A DNA stretch of 9,613 nt from an uncultured Collinsella sp. (GTDB lineage Bacteria; Actinomycetota; Coriobacteriia; Coriobacteriales; Coriobacteriaceae): the NCBI GenBank assembly GCA_900547505.1, contig URGY01000060.1, positions 1-9,613 on the forward strand, written 5' to 3'. Shown here in pieces: positions 1 to 6,187 of the stretch. Position 1 is the first letter of the stretch. Every line of letters starts with the position of its first letter. Below the pieces are notes generated by a model. The model saw only the letters and a program-made list of their open reading frames with translations. It was not told where the DNA came from and ran no database searches. Both the position numbers and the translations under genes were made by a program.

Positions 1-16
1 TGTGTATAAGAGACAG
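1..16 (+). other. Nextera transposon mosaic-end remnant (sequencing adapter)
   Basis: The window begins TGTGTATAAGAGACAG. These are the last 16 bases of the 19-base Tn5/Nextera mosaic end used in tagmentation libraries. Its exact position at base 1 fits an untrimmed read end carried into the assembly rather than genomic sequence. Bases 17-67 that follow hold no gene and no convincing terminator. Confidence 0.9.
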
Positions 17-67
17 GGCGAGGTGCTCTGAAACGTCTGGGCGCCCACGCTCAAACAAAAATCTAAA

Positions 68-631
68 TTAAATAACAGCCCAGTCGACGGCTTCGTGCCA
101 ACGCTCAACAAGACGTTCCAGGCGCCAGGCGGCATTGGCAGGACTTGTCGAGGGCAGGACGATGGCGGGCAGCCCCGTCCGATCTTGCAAGTAGCGTTTG
201 TAGAGTCGCCCTGCCGTACCACCGTTACAGACAACGACCTCGATCGGCGCGGCATCGGTAATGCACTCGATATGTGCCGGCACGACGTTGCGAATGCTCG
301 CGTCGCTCGAGCCCTTAATGTCGCAGCTCTCAATCACATCCCACAGGGCCACGCCACCGTTCAACAGCATGGATCGCTTGGCGGCAATGGAGGCATCGAG
401 CGTCGCGGGCTCACCGCTTGCCAAAGGATCGCCCTCGTTGGGCGGCACAGGCATACCGAGGCACGTGGCCATCACACGCCAAAAGCGATTCTGAGGGTTG
501 CCGTAATAAAAGGCATTGGCGCGCGAAAGCACCGAGGGAAACGACCCGAGCACCAAAACGCGCGAGTGCTGGTCGAACACAGGCTCAAACCCATGCTCAA
601 TATGTTGATAGCCCTCGTCCGGCGCTGTCAT
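68..631 (-). CDS. DNA-deoxyinosine (hypoxanthine) glycosylase, UDG superfamily
   Basis: This 187-residue protein is probably a base-excision repair enzyme that removes hypoxanthine (deaminated adenine), and perhaps uracil, from DNA. What is visible: a superfamily motif 1-like LGSFPS at residues 28-33, the block YYGNPQNRFWRVM at 42-54, NGGVALWDV at 91-99, CNGGTAG at 135-141 and the C-terminal LPSTSPANA at 159-167. This combination and the length fit the hypoxanthine-DNA glycosylase group (UDG family 6) better than MUG or Ung. There is no signal peptide, so it is cytosolic. The ATG lies 3 bases after the stop of the GH13 gene, and its ribosome site (GAGGG) lies within that gene's last codons, so translation is likely coupled and the two share a transcript. 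Substrate preference is inferred from family resemblance; a mismatch uracil glycosylase is the main alternative. Confidence 0.85.
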   Translation of the reverse strand: MTAPDEGYQHIEHGFEPVFDQHSRVLVLGSFPSVLSRANAFYYGNPQNRFWRVMATCLGMPVPPNEGDPLASGEPATLDASIAAKRSMLLNGGVALWDVIESCDIKGSSDASIRNVVPAHIECITDAAPIEVVVCNGGTAGRLYKRYLQDRTGLPAIVLPSTSPANAAWRLERLVERWHEAVDWAVI

Positions 632-634
632 GAT

Positions 635-2011
635 CTAGGCCCTCAACAGATAGCGCACCTCGTAGGGCGCAAGCTCAAGGGTACCCGTCAGCTCGACCGT
701 GGGCGCATCGTCGGCAAGCAGGTCGACGAAGGAGCCGTTGAGTTCGCCAGCGCCAAAGGCGTAAGGCTCACCCACGGCATTCACCGCCACGAGTACCGTC
801 GCGCCGTCACAGGCGCGCTCGAACAGCAGCTGCTTGTTCTGGATCACCACGTTGCGATAGGCACCGTAGTTGAGAGCACGGGCAGCCGCGTCGTCGGCCG
901 AGCGAAGGTGTGCGAGTTGCGTGATGAACGCCGTCAGCTCGTTGGGCGCAGGCTCATCGAGCGCAGGGCGCAACGCCCAGTCGCCATCGGGGCCGCCCTT
1001 TTCGCCAGCAATTCCCCACTCGCTGCCATAGTAGACGCACGGGATGCCCGGCATGCCAAAGAGCATGCCGTAGGCGGGACGCAGACAGGACTTGTCGGTG
1101 AGGATGCTCGCCAGGCGCGGCACATCGTGGTTGTCGACAAACGACAGCAGATGTTTGCCGCGGTAGATGCACCAGGGGTCGCCGCCAAACTGACGGTGCA
1201 GCGAATGGGCGATCTCGAACATGTTGACCGAGTTAAAGCTGGAGTACAGGCCCTTGTAGCACTCGTAGTTGGTGCAGGAGTCGAGCATCTCGTCGTTGAC
1301 GATTTGGCTGTAGTCGCCGTGGAGCGTCTCGCCGATCAGCACAAAGTCGGGCTTGAGCTCACGGGTAAAAGCGTGCAGGCGGCGCATAAAGTCGCGGTCG
1401 AGCATATAGGCAACGTCCAGGCGCAGGCCGTCGACGCCAAAGACCTCGGCCCAGCGGCGCACGGACTCGAGCAGGTAATCGACCACGGCGGGGTTTTGCA
1501 GGTTGAGCTTCACGAGCTCAAAATGGCCTTCCCAGCCCTCGTACCAAAAGCCGTCGCCGTAGCACGAGTCGCCATCAAAGCTGATGTGAAACCAGTCCTT
1601 GTAGGGCGAGTCCCACTTGCGCTCCTGCACATCGCGGAAGGCCCAAAAGCCACGGCCCACATGGTTGAAGACGGCGTCGAGCACCACGCGGATGCCGTGG
1701 GCATGCAGTGTCTCGCACACGGCGGCAAAGTCGGCATCCCCACCCAAGCGACGGTCGATGTGGCGCAGGCTGCGCGTGTCGTAGCCATGACTATCGGACT
1801 CGAGCGGCGGATTGATGAGCACAGCGCCAATATCGAGTTTTTGCAGGTAGTCGGCCCATTGGGCGATCTTCATGATGGGCGCATCGGGGTTGGGCGCGGC
1901 GTTGGCAGCCTGGGCGAGCTCATCCTCGGCAACGGGCGCGGCGTTTTCGCGCGGAGCTCCGCAAAAGCCCAGCGGATAGATCTGATAGAACGTCGTCTCG
2001 TATGCCCACAT
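635..2011 (-). CDS. Alpha-amylase family (GH13) glycosyl hydrolase, cytoplasmic
   Basis: This 458-residue GH13 enzyme should cleave alpha-glucosidic bonds in maltodextrin-type substrates by a retaining mechanism. The four GH13 regions are visible in order: DAVFNH at 112-117; GLRLDVA at 195-201 with D199 as the expected nucleophile; GETLHG at 227-232 with E228 as the expected acid/base; and FVDNHD at 291-296 with D296 as transition-state stabiliser. PGIPCVYYGSE at 321-331 is also typical. A beta-sandwich C domain likely fills about 380-458. There is no signal peptide, surface anchor or N-terminal starch-binding domain, so it probably acts inside the cell on imported oligosaccharides. The ATG follows GGGAGG (2017-2022) by five bases. 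It is the first gene of a two-gene unit with the DNA glycosylase. Family membership is secure; the exact specificity (neopullulanase, alpha-glucosidase, maltogenic) cannot be fixed from sequence alone. Confidence 0.93.
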   Translation of the reverse strand: MWAYETTFYQIYPLGFCGAPRENAAPVAEDELAQAANAAPNPDAPIMKIAQWADYLQKLDIGAVLINPPLESDSHGYDTRSLRHIDRRLGGDADFAAVCETLHAHGIRVVLDAVFNHVGRGFWAFRDVQERKWDSPYKDWFHISFDGDSCYGDGFWYEGWEGHFELVKLNLQNPAVVDYLLESVRRWAEVFGVDGLRLDVAYMLDRDFMRRLHAFTRELKPDFVLIGETLHGDYSQIVNDEMLDSCTNYECYKGLYSSFNSVNMFEIAHSLHRQFGGDPWCIYRGKHLLSFVDNHDVPRLASILTDKSCLRPAYGMLFGMPGIPCVYYGSEWGIAGEKGGPDGDWALRPALDEPAPNELTAFITQLAHLRSADDAAARALNYGAYRNVVIQNKQLLFERACDGATVLVAVNAVGEPYAFGAGELNGSFVDLLADDAPTVELTGTLELAPYEVRYLLRA

Positions 2012-2046
2012 AGCAACCTCCCGGTAAGCTCAACACAGCGACATCC

Positions 2047-2052
2047 ATTGTA
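2047..2052 (-). promoter_or_regulatory. Possible -10 box for the GH13 gene
   Basis: On the minus strand this reads TACAAT (5 of 6 to TATAAT). It would start transcription near 2040, about 30 bases before the ATG at 2011. No good -35 hexamer sits at 16-18 bases, so this is a weak call. Confidence 0.35.
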
Positions 2053-2082
2053 TGCCCAGCTTGTATCCTCTCCCCCAAAATA

Positions 2083-2149
2083 AGTTGCGGTGGAATAGTT
2101 CCTGCTTTGGCCTTCAGAGGCCTTAAACAGGAACTATTCCACCGCAACT
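2083..2149. repeat. Large intergenic palindrome, 22-bp perfect arms
   Basis: Arms 2083-2104 and 2128-2149 are perfect reverse complements over 22 bp. The arms begin AGTTGCGGTGG and end CCACCGCAACT. The 23-base centre folds further: TTT (2106-2108) pairs with AAA (2125-2127), and GGCCT (2109-2113) pairs with AGGCC (2118-2122) around a TCAG loop, giving about 30 pairs. It starts 15 bases after the transporter stop codon, and on the minus strand it is followed by TTATTTT, so it may terminate the transporter transcript. It is far longer than a normal terminator, and could equally be a dispersed palindromic repeat or small non-autonomous mobile element. I saw no second copy in this window. Confidence 0.85.
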
Positions 2150-2164
2150 GATGAGGGGACGTGA

Positions 2165-3361
2165 TTAGGCAACGGGTTTGGCGCGGCGAATGGCCGGGAA
2201 CATCACCGTGATAGCGAGGATGACGCCCACGGCGGCAATCGCCCCGCCCGCGAAGCCAATCCAGGAGATACCGGGGCCCGAAACCACGGCGCCGCCGATC
2301 GCGGTGCCCGTGCCAATACCGAGGTTAAACAGGCCCGAGAAAATCGACATGGCGACGGCCGACGAATCCACCGGCGTGTACTTGATGAGCTCGGCCTGAA
2401 ACGCCACGTTAAAGGCCGTGGAGCAGCAGCCCCATAGCGCGCAGACGGCAAGCACCGCCGCGAGCGATGACGCGACAGACCCCATAAGCAGCAAGGCGAC
2501 CGGCACTCCGGAGAGCGTGATCGCAAGGAACGGAAAACGGTGCCCGTCGAACAGGCGGCCGAACAGCCAACTGCCCACCAGGCCGGAGCAGCCGAACGCC
2601 GTCAACGTCATAGTGATAGCGCTTGCGTCGACATGCGCGACCTGGGCCAGGAAAGGCTCGATATAGCTATAGCCCGCGTAATAGCCGGTCGCCATGAACA
2701 CCGTAACGGCGTAGAGAGCGATGAGGAACGGGCTCTTGAGCAGCTCGGGCAGCTGCTTGAGCGTAAAACGCTCGCCCGCCGGCATGGTGGGGAACACCGT
2801 GGCCTGGTACACCACCGCAGCGGCAGAGAGGGCCCCAACCACGGCAAACGTCATACGCCAGCCCACGGCCAGGCCAATGGCGCGGCCGAGCGGCAGGCCG
2901 AAGATCTGTGCGATGGAAGAGCCCGTGGCGATCATGCTGATGGCGAGTGCCCCATGGCGCGTGTCAACCAGACGCGACGCCATGATCGAGGCGACCGACC
3001 AGAACACGGCGTGCGCGCAGGCAACCACCAGGCGTGCGCAGACCAGAATGGGATAGGTCGGCGCCACGGCGGACAGGAACTGGCCCAGCGAGAACACGGC
3101 AAGCACGCCGAGCAGCATCCGCTTGAACTCAAAGCGCGAAGCGAACACCATGAGCGGCAACGACAGCAGCATGACGCCCCAGGCATAGACCGAGATCATG
3201 ATGCCAGCTTGGGCCTCGGTGAGCGAAAACGATGCGGCGATGTCGGTCAGCAGACCGATGGGCATGAACTCCGACGTGTTGAACACGAACGCGCAGCAGG
3301 TGAGCCCGATAAGCGGGAGCCACTGCTTGAGCGTGATGCCATCTTGCCTTGCCTGACTCAT
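2165..3361 (-). CDS. sotB: SotB-like sugar efflux transporter, major facilitator superfamily
   Basis: This 398-residue, 12-helix inner-membrane MFS protein of the DHA1 drug/sugar antiporter group probably exports small sugars or related solutes using the proton gradient. It shares several blocks with E. coli SotB: NTSEFMPIGLL at 28-38, GLPLGRAIGLAVGWRMTF at 155-172, YSYIEPF at 231-237 and IFSGLFNLGIGTG at 340-352. The length matches SotB (about 396). I place the start at ATG 3361 rather than the in-frame TTG at 3376, because that TTG overlaps the GGAGA ribosome site serving the ATG. A promoter lies just upstream (3395-3424) inside the feoB terminator hairpin. The real substrate is unknown: SotB relatives include arabinose/IPTG exporters and drug exporters. 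The symbol reflects similarity, not proven function. Confidence 0.85.
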   Translation of the reverse strand: MSQARQDGITLKQWLPLIGLTCCAFVFNTSEFMPIGLLTDIAASFSLTEAQAGIMISVYAWGVMLLSLPLMVFASRFEFKRMLLGVLAVFSLGQFLSAVAPTYPILVCARLVVACAHAVFWSVASIMASRLVDTRHGALAISMIATGSSIAQIFGLPLGRAIGLAVGWRMTFAVVGALSAAAVVYQATVFPTMPAGERFTLKQLPELLKSPFLIALYAVTVFMATGYYAGYSYIEPFLAQVAHVDASAITMTLTAFGCSGLVGSWLFGRLFDGHRFPFLAITLSGVPVALLLMGSVASSLAAVLAVCALWGCCSTAFNVAFQAELIKYTPVDSSAVAMSIFSGLFNLGIGTGTAIGGAVVSGPGISWIGFAGGAIAAVGVILAITVMFPAIRRAKPVA

Positions 3362-3394
3362 ATATAACGTCTCCAATCATTTTGAGCGGAGGCG

Positions 3395-3424
3395 ATTATA
3401 TAGCAACGGCCCCGCATCCGTCAG
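3395..3424 (-). promoter_or_regulatory. Promoter of the SotB-like transporter, nested in a hairpin
   Basis: On the minus strand a perfect -10 TATAAT (3395-3400) is preceded after 18 bases by a -35 CTGACG (3419-3424; 4 of 6 to TTGACA). The expected start is near 3388, leaving a leader of about 27 bases that contains the GGAGA ribosome site. The -35 lies in the loop, and the spacer in one arm, of the hairpin at 3407-3440. Confidence 0.6.
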
Positions 3425-3440
3425 TACAGATGCGGGGCCG
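3407..3440 (-). terminator. Terminator-like hairpin downstream of feoB
   Basis: A perfect 12-bp GC-rich stem (3407-3418 with 3429-3440) closes a 10-base loop, 42 bases past the feoB stop codon. On the minus strand the trailing bases are TTGCTATATAAT, so the U tract is interrupted. The stem should be very stable, but termination may be incomplete. No plus-strand gene nearby would use it. Confidence 0.6.
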
Positions 3441-3481
3441 CAATCAACTCAATACACAGAGGTTGCGCCGTCAATAAATAA

Positions 3482-5842
3482 CTAAGCCAACCCCAGCAAT
3501 ATGCCCGCCGAATGCACGACAAACGCCACGATCCAGGCGACCGTCACCTGGAACGCGAACACGGCAACGGCATAACGTGCGCCCAGCTCGCTCTTGACGG
3601 CGCCGATTGCCGCCACGCACGGCGGGTACAGCAGCGTAAAGACCAGGAACACATAGGCAGTAAACGGCGAAAACATGGTCGACAGCGCCGAGGGCGAGGT
3701 TGCACCCAAAAGCACCGTGAGCGTCGAGATGACGCTCTCCTTGGCAATAAGTCCCGTGACGAGTGCCGTCGAGGCGCGCCAGTCGCCAAAGCCAAGCGGG
3801 GCTAACACCGGTGCGATGATGCTACCCAGACCGGCAAGCAGGCTTTGCGACTGGTCGGCGACCACGTTAAAGCGGATATCGAACGTCTGCAGGAACCAGA
3901 TGACCACCGTAGCGGCAAAGATAATGGTAAAGGCCTTGGTAATAAAGTCCCTGGCCTTATCCCATGCCAGCATCACCGTCGTCTTGACGCTCGGCAGGCG
4001 GTAATTGGGGAGCTCCATGATAAACGGCACCGGGTCGCCCTTAAATGCCGTGCGGTTGAGCACCAAAGCCGCGATGCAGCCGACCACGATACCGATCAGA
4101 TAGAGCGAAACCATGGCGGGAACCGTCGCCTGCGGGAAGAATGCTCCGCACAGCAAGCCGTAAACCGGCAACTTGGCTGAGCAGCTCATAAACGGCGTGA
4201 GCATGACCGTCATCTTGCGGTCGTGCTCGGATGGGAGCGTACGGGTCGACATGATAGCCGGCACGGTGCAGCCAAAACCGACGAGCATGGGCACGAAGCT
4301 GCGGCCCGACAGGCCAAAGCGACGCAACACCTTATCCATGACAAAGGCCACGCGCGCCATGTAGCCCGAGTCTTCCAGAATGGAGAGGAACAAGAAGAGC
4401 ACGACGATAATCGGCAGGAAGGTCAGCACGCTGCCCACACCCGTAAGCACGCCGTCGACAGCCAGCGAGCGCACCACGTCGTTAGTTCCGAATGCCTTGA
4501 GGCCCGCATCGGCCGAGGCGATGATGACAGCGATGCCATCCTCCATGAGTCCCTGCAACGCCGCGCCGATCACGCCAAACGTCAGCCAAAAGACGAGGCC
4601 CATGATCAACAGAAACGCCGGAATGGCCGTATAGCGACCCGTCAGAATGCGGTCGATTTTGACAGAGCGCACGTGTTCGCGGCTTTCGTGCGGCTTGACG
4701 ACGCAGCGCCCGCACACATCGCCGATAAAGCTAAAGCGCATGTCCGCCAGCGCAGACAGGCGGTCAGTGCCGGCCTCGCCCTCCATCTGGGTGATGATGT
4801 GCTCGATAGCGTCGAGCTCGTTGCGATCCAGGTGAAGCGCCTCGGTCACCAGCTCGTCGCCCTCGACCAGCTTGGTCGCCGCAAAGCGCACCGGGATGTG
4901 CGCCGTCACGGCATGGTCCTCGATCAGGTTAGCAATGCCGTGAATGCAGCGATGCAGTGCACCGCCGTCCGGACCGTCGGGCGCGCAAAAGTCCAGGCGG
5001 CCGGGGCGCTCGCGGAACCGTGCCACGTGCAGGGCGTGGTCCACCAGCTCGCCGATGCCCTCGTTGCGGGCAGCGCTAATGGGGACAACAGGCACGCCCA
5101 TCAGGCTCTCGAGCAAGTTGACGTCTACGGCGCCGCCGTTGGCGGTCACCTCGTCCATCATGTTGAGCGCGATGACCATAGGACGGTCGAGCTCCATGAG
5201 CTGCAGTGTCAGGTACAGATTACGCTCGATATTGGTAGCGTCAATGATGTCGATGATGGCGTCCGGGCGCTCGTCGAGGATGAACTGACGGCTCACGACC
5301 TCTTCGCCTGTGTACGGCGACAGGGAGTAAATGCCAGGCAGATCGGTAACGCTCGCCTCGGGATGGTTACGGATGGTGCCATCTTTGCGGTCGACCGTCA
5401 CGCCGGGAAAGTTACCGACGTGCTGGTTGGAGCCCGTCAGCTGGTTGAATAACGTGGTCTTGCCGCAGTTTTGGTTGCCGGCGAGGGCAAAGTGCAGCGG
5501 CGCGCCCTCAGGCACGGCCGTCTTTGCCGCACGGGGCGAATACGTTCCCTCGCCCAGGGCCGGATGCTCCGTCGTGCCGATTGCGGCGTTAGCGCGCGGA
5601 CCTGTATCGGTGTCGTGAATACCCACGAGCTCGATGCGAGCGGCATCGTCCTTGCGCAGTGTCAACTCGTAGCCACGCAGGCGGATCTCGAGCGGATCGC
5701 CCATGGGGGCGTACTTCATCATGGTGACTTCGGTGCCCGGCGTTAGACCCATGTCCAAAATATGCTGTCGGAGTGCCTGATCGTCCGATGCCACCGATGC
5801 GACAACGGCGTCCTTTCCAATCTCGAGTGTATCGAGCTTCAC
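3482..5842 (-). CDS. feoB: FeoA-FeoB fusion, ferrous iron transporter
   Basis: This 786-residue protein imports Fe2+ across the cytoplasmic membrane. Residues 1-75 form a FeoA-like SH3 domain (HILDMGLTPGTEV at 27-39), joined by a linker (about 76-115) to FeoB. The G domain shows G1 GNQNCGKT (122-129), a G2 threonine in GVTVDRK, G3 DLPG (167-170), G4 NMMD (227-230) and G5-like SAARN (256-260). The membrane part begins near 403 and carries conserved EDSGYMARVAFVMD (490-503), GFGCTVPAIMSTR (522-534) and YPPCVAAIG (739-747). I start it at GTG 5842 because GGGAGGAA lies seven bases upstream and the FeoA domain begins right there. An in-frame ATG at 6067 would add 75 residues with no domain and no ribosome site, and would include the operator and promoter region. 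FeoA is usually a separate protein of about 75 residues; the fusion is known in other anaerobes. No feoC follows. Confidence 0.96.
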   Translation of the reverse strand: MKLDTLEIGKDAVVASVASDDQALRQHILDMGLTPGTEVTMMKYAPMGDPLEIRLRGYELTLRKDDAARIELVGIHDTDTGPRANAAIGTTEHPALGEGTYSPRAAKTAVPEGAPLHFALAGNQNCGKTTLFNQLTGSNQHVGNFPGVTVDRKDGTIRNHPEASVTDLPGIYSLSPYTGEEVVSRQFILDERPDAIIDIIDATNIERNLYLTLQLMELDRPMVIALNMMDEVTANGGAVDVNLLESLMGVPVVPISAARNEGIGELVDHALHVARFRERPGRLDFCAPDGPDGGALHRCIHGIANLIEDHAVTAHIPVRFAATKLVEGDELVTEALHLDRNELDAIEHIITQMEGEAGTDRLSALADMRFSFIGDVCGRCVVKPHESREHVRSVKIDRILTGRYTAIPAFLLIMGLVFWLTFGVIGAALQGLMEDGIAVIIASADAGLKAFGTNDVVRSLAVDGVLTGVGSVLTFLPIIVVLFLFLSILEDSGYMARVAFVMDKVLRRFGLSGRSFVPMLVGFGCTVPAIMSTRTLPSEHDRKMTVMLTPFMSCSAKLPVYGLLCGAFFPQATVPAMVSLYLIGIVVGCIAALVLNRTAFKGDPVPFIMELPNYRLPSVKTTVMLAWDKARDFITKAFTIIFAATVVIWFLQTFDIRFNVVADQSQSLLAGLGSIIAPVLAPLGFGDWRASTALVTGLIAKESVISTLTVLLGATSPSALSTMFSPFTAYVFLVFTLLYPPCVAAIGAVKSELGARYAVAVFAFQVTVAWIVAFVVHSAGILLGLA

Positions 5843-5884
5843 GTCCGTGTTCCTCCCCCGGCGCCCACAGGGCGTTGCATTTAT

Positions 5885-5900
5885 GTTCACCATGGCTAAC
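5885..5900. promoter_or_regulatory. Operator-like palindrome 1 upstream of feoB
   Basis: GTTCACCATGGCTAAC is an imperfect 16-bp palindrome of the form GTTnrCCATGGynAAC centred at 5892.5. It is one of two tandem copies with centres 17 bp apart. It lies downstream of the predicted start of transcription, a position suited to repression. The half-site GTTAGCC resembles DtxR/IdeR-type iron-repressor half-sites (GGTTAGGC), but the assignment is inference. Confidence 0.6.
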
Positions 5901-5901
5901 C

Positions 5902-5917
5902 GTTTGCCATGGCTAAC
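5902..5917. promoter_or_regulatory. Operator-like palindrome 2 upstream of feoB
   Basis: GTTTGCCATGGCTAAC is a near-perfect 16-bp palindrome (all but one base pair symmetric) centred at 5909.5. It shares the 12-base string CCATGGCTAACC with palindrome 1 (5890-5901 and 5907-5918). It covers roughly +8 to +23 of the predicted feoB transcript. A DtxR-family ferrous-iron repressor is the most likely ligand, by position and resemblance. Confidence 0.65.
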
Positions 5918-5931
5918 CAATTTATCCATGC

Positions 5932-5961
5932 ATGATAGCGCGAACATACAGCAACGTTCAA
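5932..5961 (-). promoter_or_regulatory. Promoter of feoB
   Basis: On the minus strand a -35 TTGAAC (5956-5961; 4 of 6) and a -10 TATCAT (5932-5937; 5 of 6) are spaced 18 bases apart. The start would fall near 5925, giving a leader of about 83 bases that contains both operator-like palindromes and ends in the strong ribosome site before the GTG. Confidence 0.65.
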
Positions 5962-5969
5962 TCGGCAGA

Positions 5970-6001
5970 TTGGTGCAGGGGGACGGATTACTTTGCACCA
6001 A
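5970..6001. repeat. Inverted repeat upstream of the feoB promoter
   Basis: TTGGTGCA (5970-5977) and TGCACCAA (5994-6001) are perfect 8-bp inverted arms around a 16-base centre. The element begins 9 bases beyond the predicted -35 box of feoB, a position where an activator could bind. A weak hairpin is the alternative. Confidence 0.5.
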
Positions 6002-6047
6002 GCCCTTGACAGCTAGAACGATGCCGATGTCTTGGAACCAACAGCAA

Positions 6048-6146
6048 AAGCCCGCCAGAGCAAGCAAGGTGCCTTGAGGTAAGGCGGCATAGACCTTCTG
6101 GTCATGCCGCCGAAGTTGAAAGGCAGATTGCCGCTCTGGCGGGCTT
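6048..6146 (-). ncRNA. Candidate structured RNA: cloverleaf closed by a 14-bp stem
   Basis: Perfect 14-bp arms at 6048-6061 and 6133-6146 enclose three smaller stems. One is CAAG/CTTG (6065-6068 with 6073-6076). The second is a 12-bp hairpin: 6083-6090 with 6104-6111, a bulged base at 6091, then 6092-6095 with 6100-6103 around a 4-base loop. The third is GGCA/TGCC (6122-6125 with 6129-6132). Together they make a four-way junction. On the minus strand the closing stem ends in a short T run (CTTTTG), so this is the likelier transcribed strand and the outer stem may also terminate the esterase transcript. I do not recognise an Rfam family. A dispersed palindromic repeat or a plain terminator with an elaborate loop are the alternatives. 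Confidence 0.45.
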
Positions 6147-6159
6147 GTAGCGTCAAGTG

Positions 6160-6187
6160 GTTACGGCGTTTGGTAAAACGCCGTAAC
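6160..6187 (-). terminator. Hairpin overlapping the esterase stop codon
   Basis: A perfect 12-bp stem (6160-6171 with 6176-6187) and a 4-base loop start at the last base of the esterase TAG. No T run follows on the minus strand, so it is probably a 3'-end stabilising structure or a weak, possibly Rho-assisted, terminator acting with the larger element just downstream. Confidence 0.5.

Noticed and set aside
1..16. Genomic Tn5-like transposon end
   Set aside because: It sits exactly at the contig edge, no transposase is nearby, and it matches a library adapter.
38..47. TGGGCGCCCA palindrome as a terminator of the DNA glycosylase unit
   Set aside because: Stem too short, and no T run follows on the minus strand.
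95..2083. A 662-codon open frame on the plus strand
   Set aside because: It lies wholly antisense to the DNA glycosylase and GH13 genes, is arginine-, histidine- and valine-rich as expected of a shadow frame in GC-rich DNA, and has no domain or ribosome site.
3362..3376. TTG start at 3376 for the transporter
   Set aside because: The TTG overlaps the GGAGA ribosome site of the ATG at 3361, which fits the SotB length.
4223..5452. A 409-codon plus-strand frame across feoB
   Set aside because: Antisense to the FeoB G domain and first membrane region; composition is typical of a reversed frame and no ribosome site is present.
5926..5935. CATGCATG-type palindrome near the feoB -10 box as a third operator
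   Set aside because: It lacks the GTT/AAC outer bases and the CCATGG core of the other two sites; short self-complementary strings like this are common.
5843..6067. N-terminal extension of feoB to the ATG at 6067
   Set aside because: No ribosome site or domain, and it would cover the promoter and paired palindromes; the GTG at 5842 has a strong ribosome site and begins the FeoA domain.
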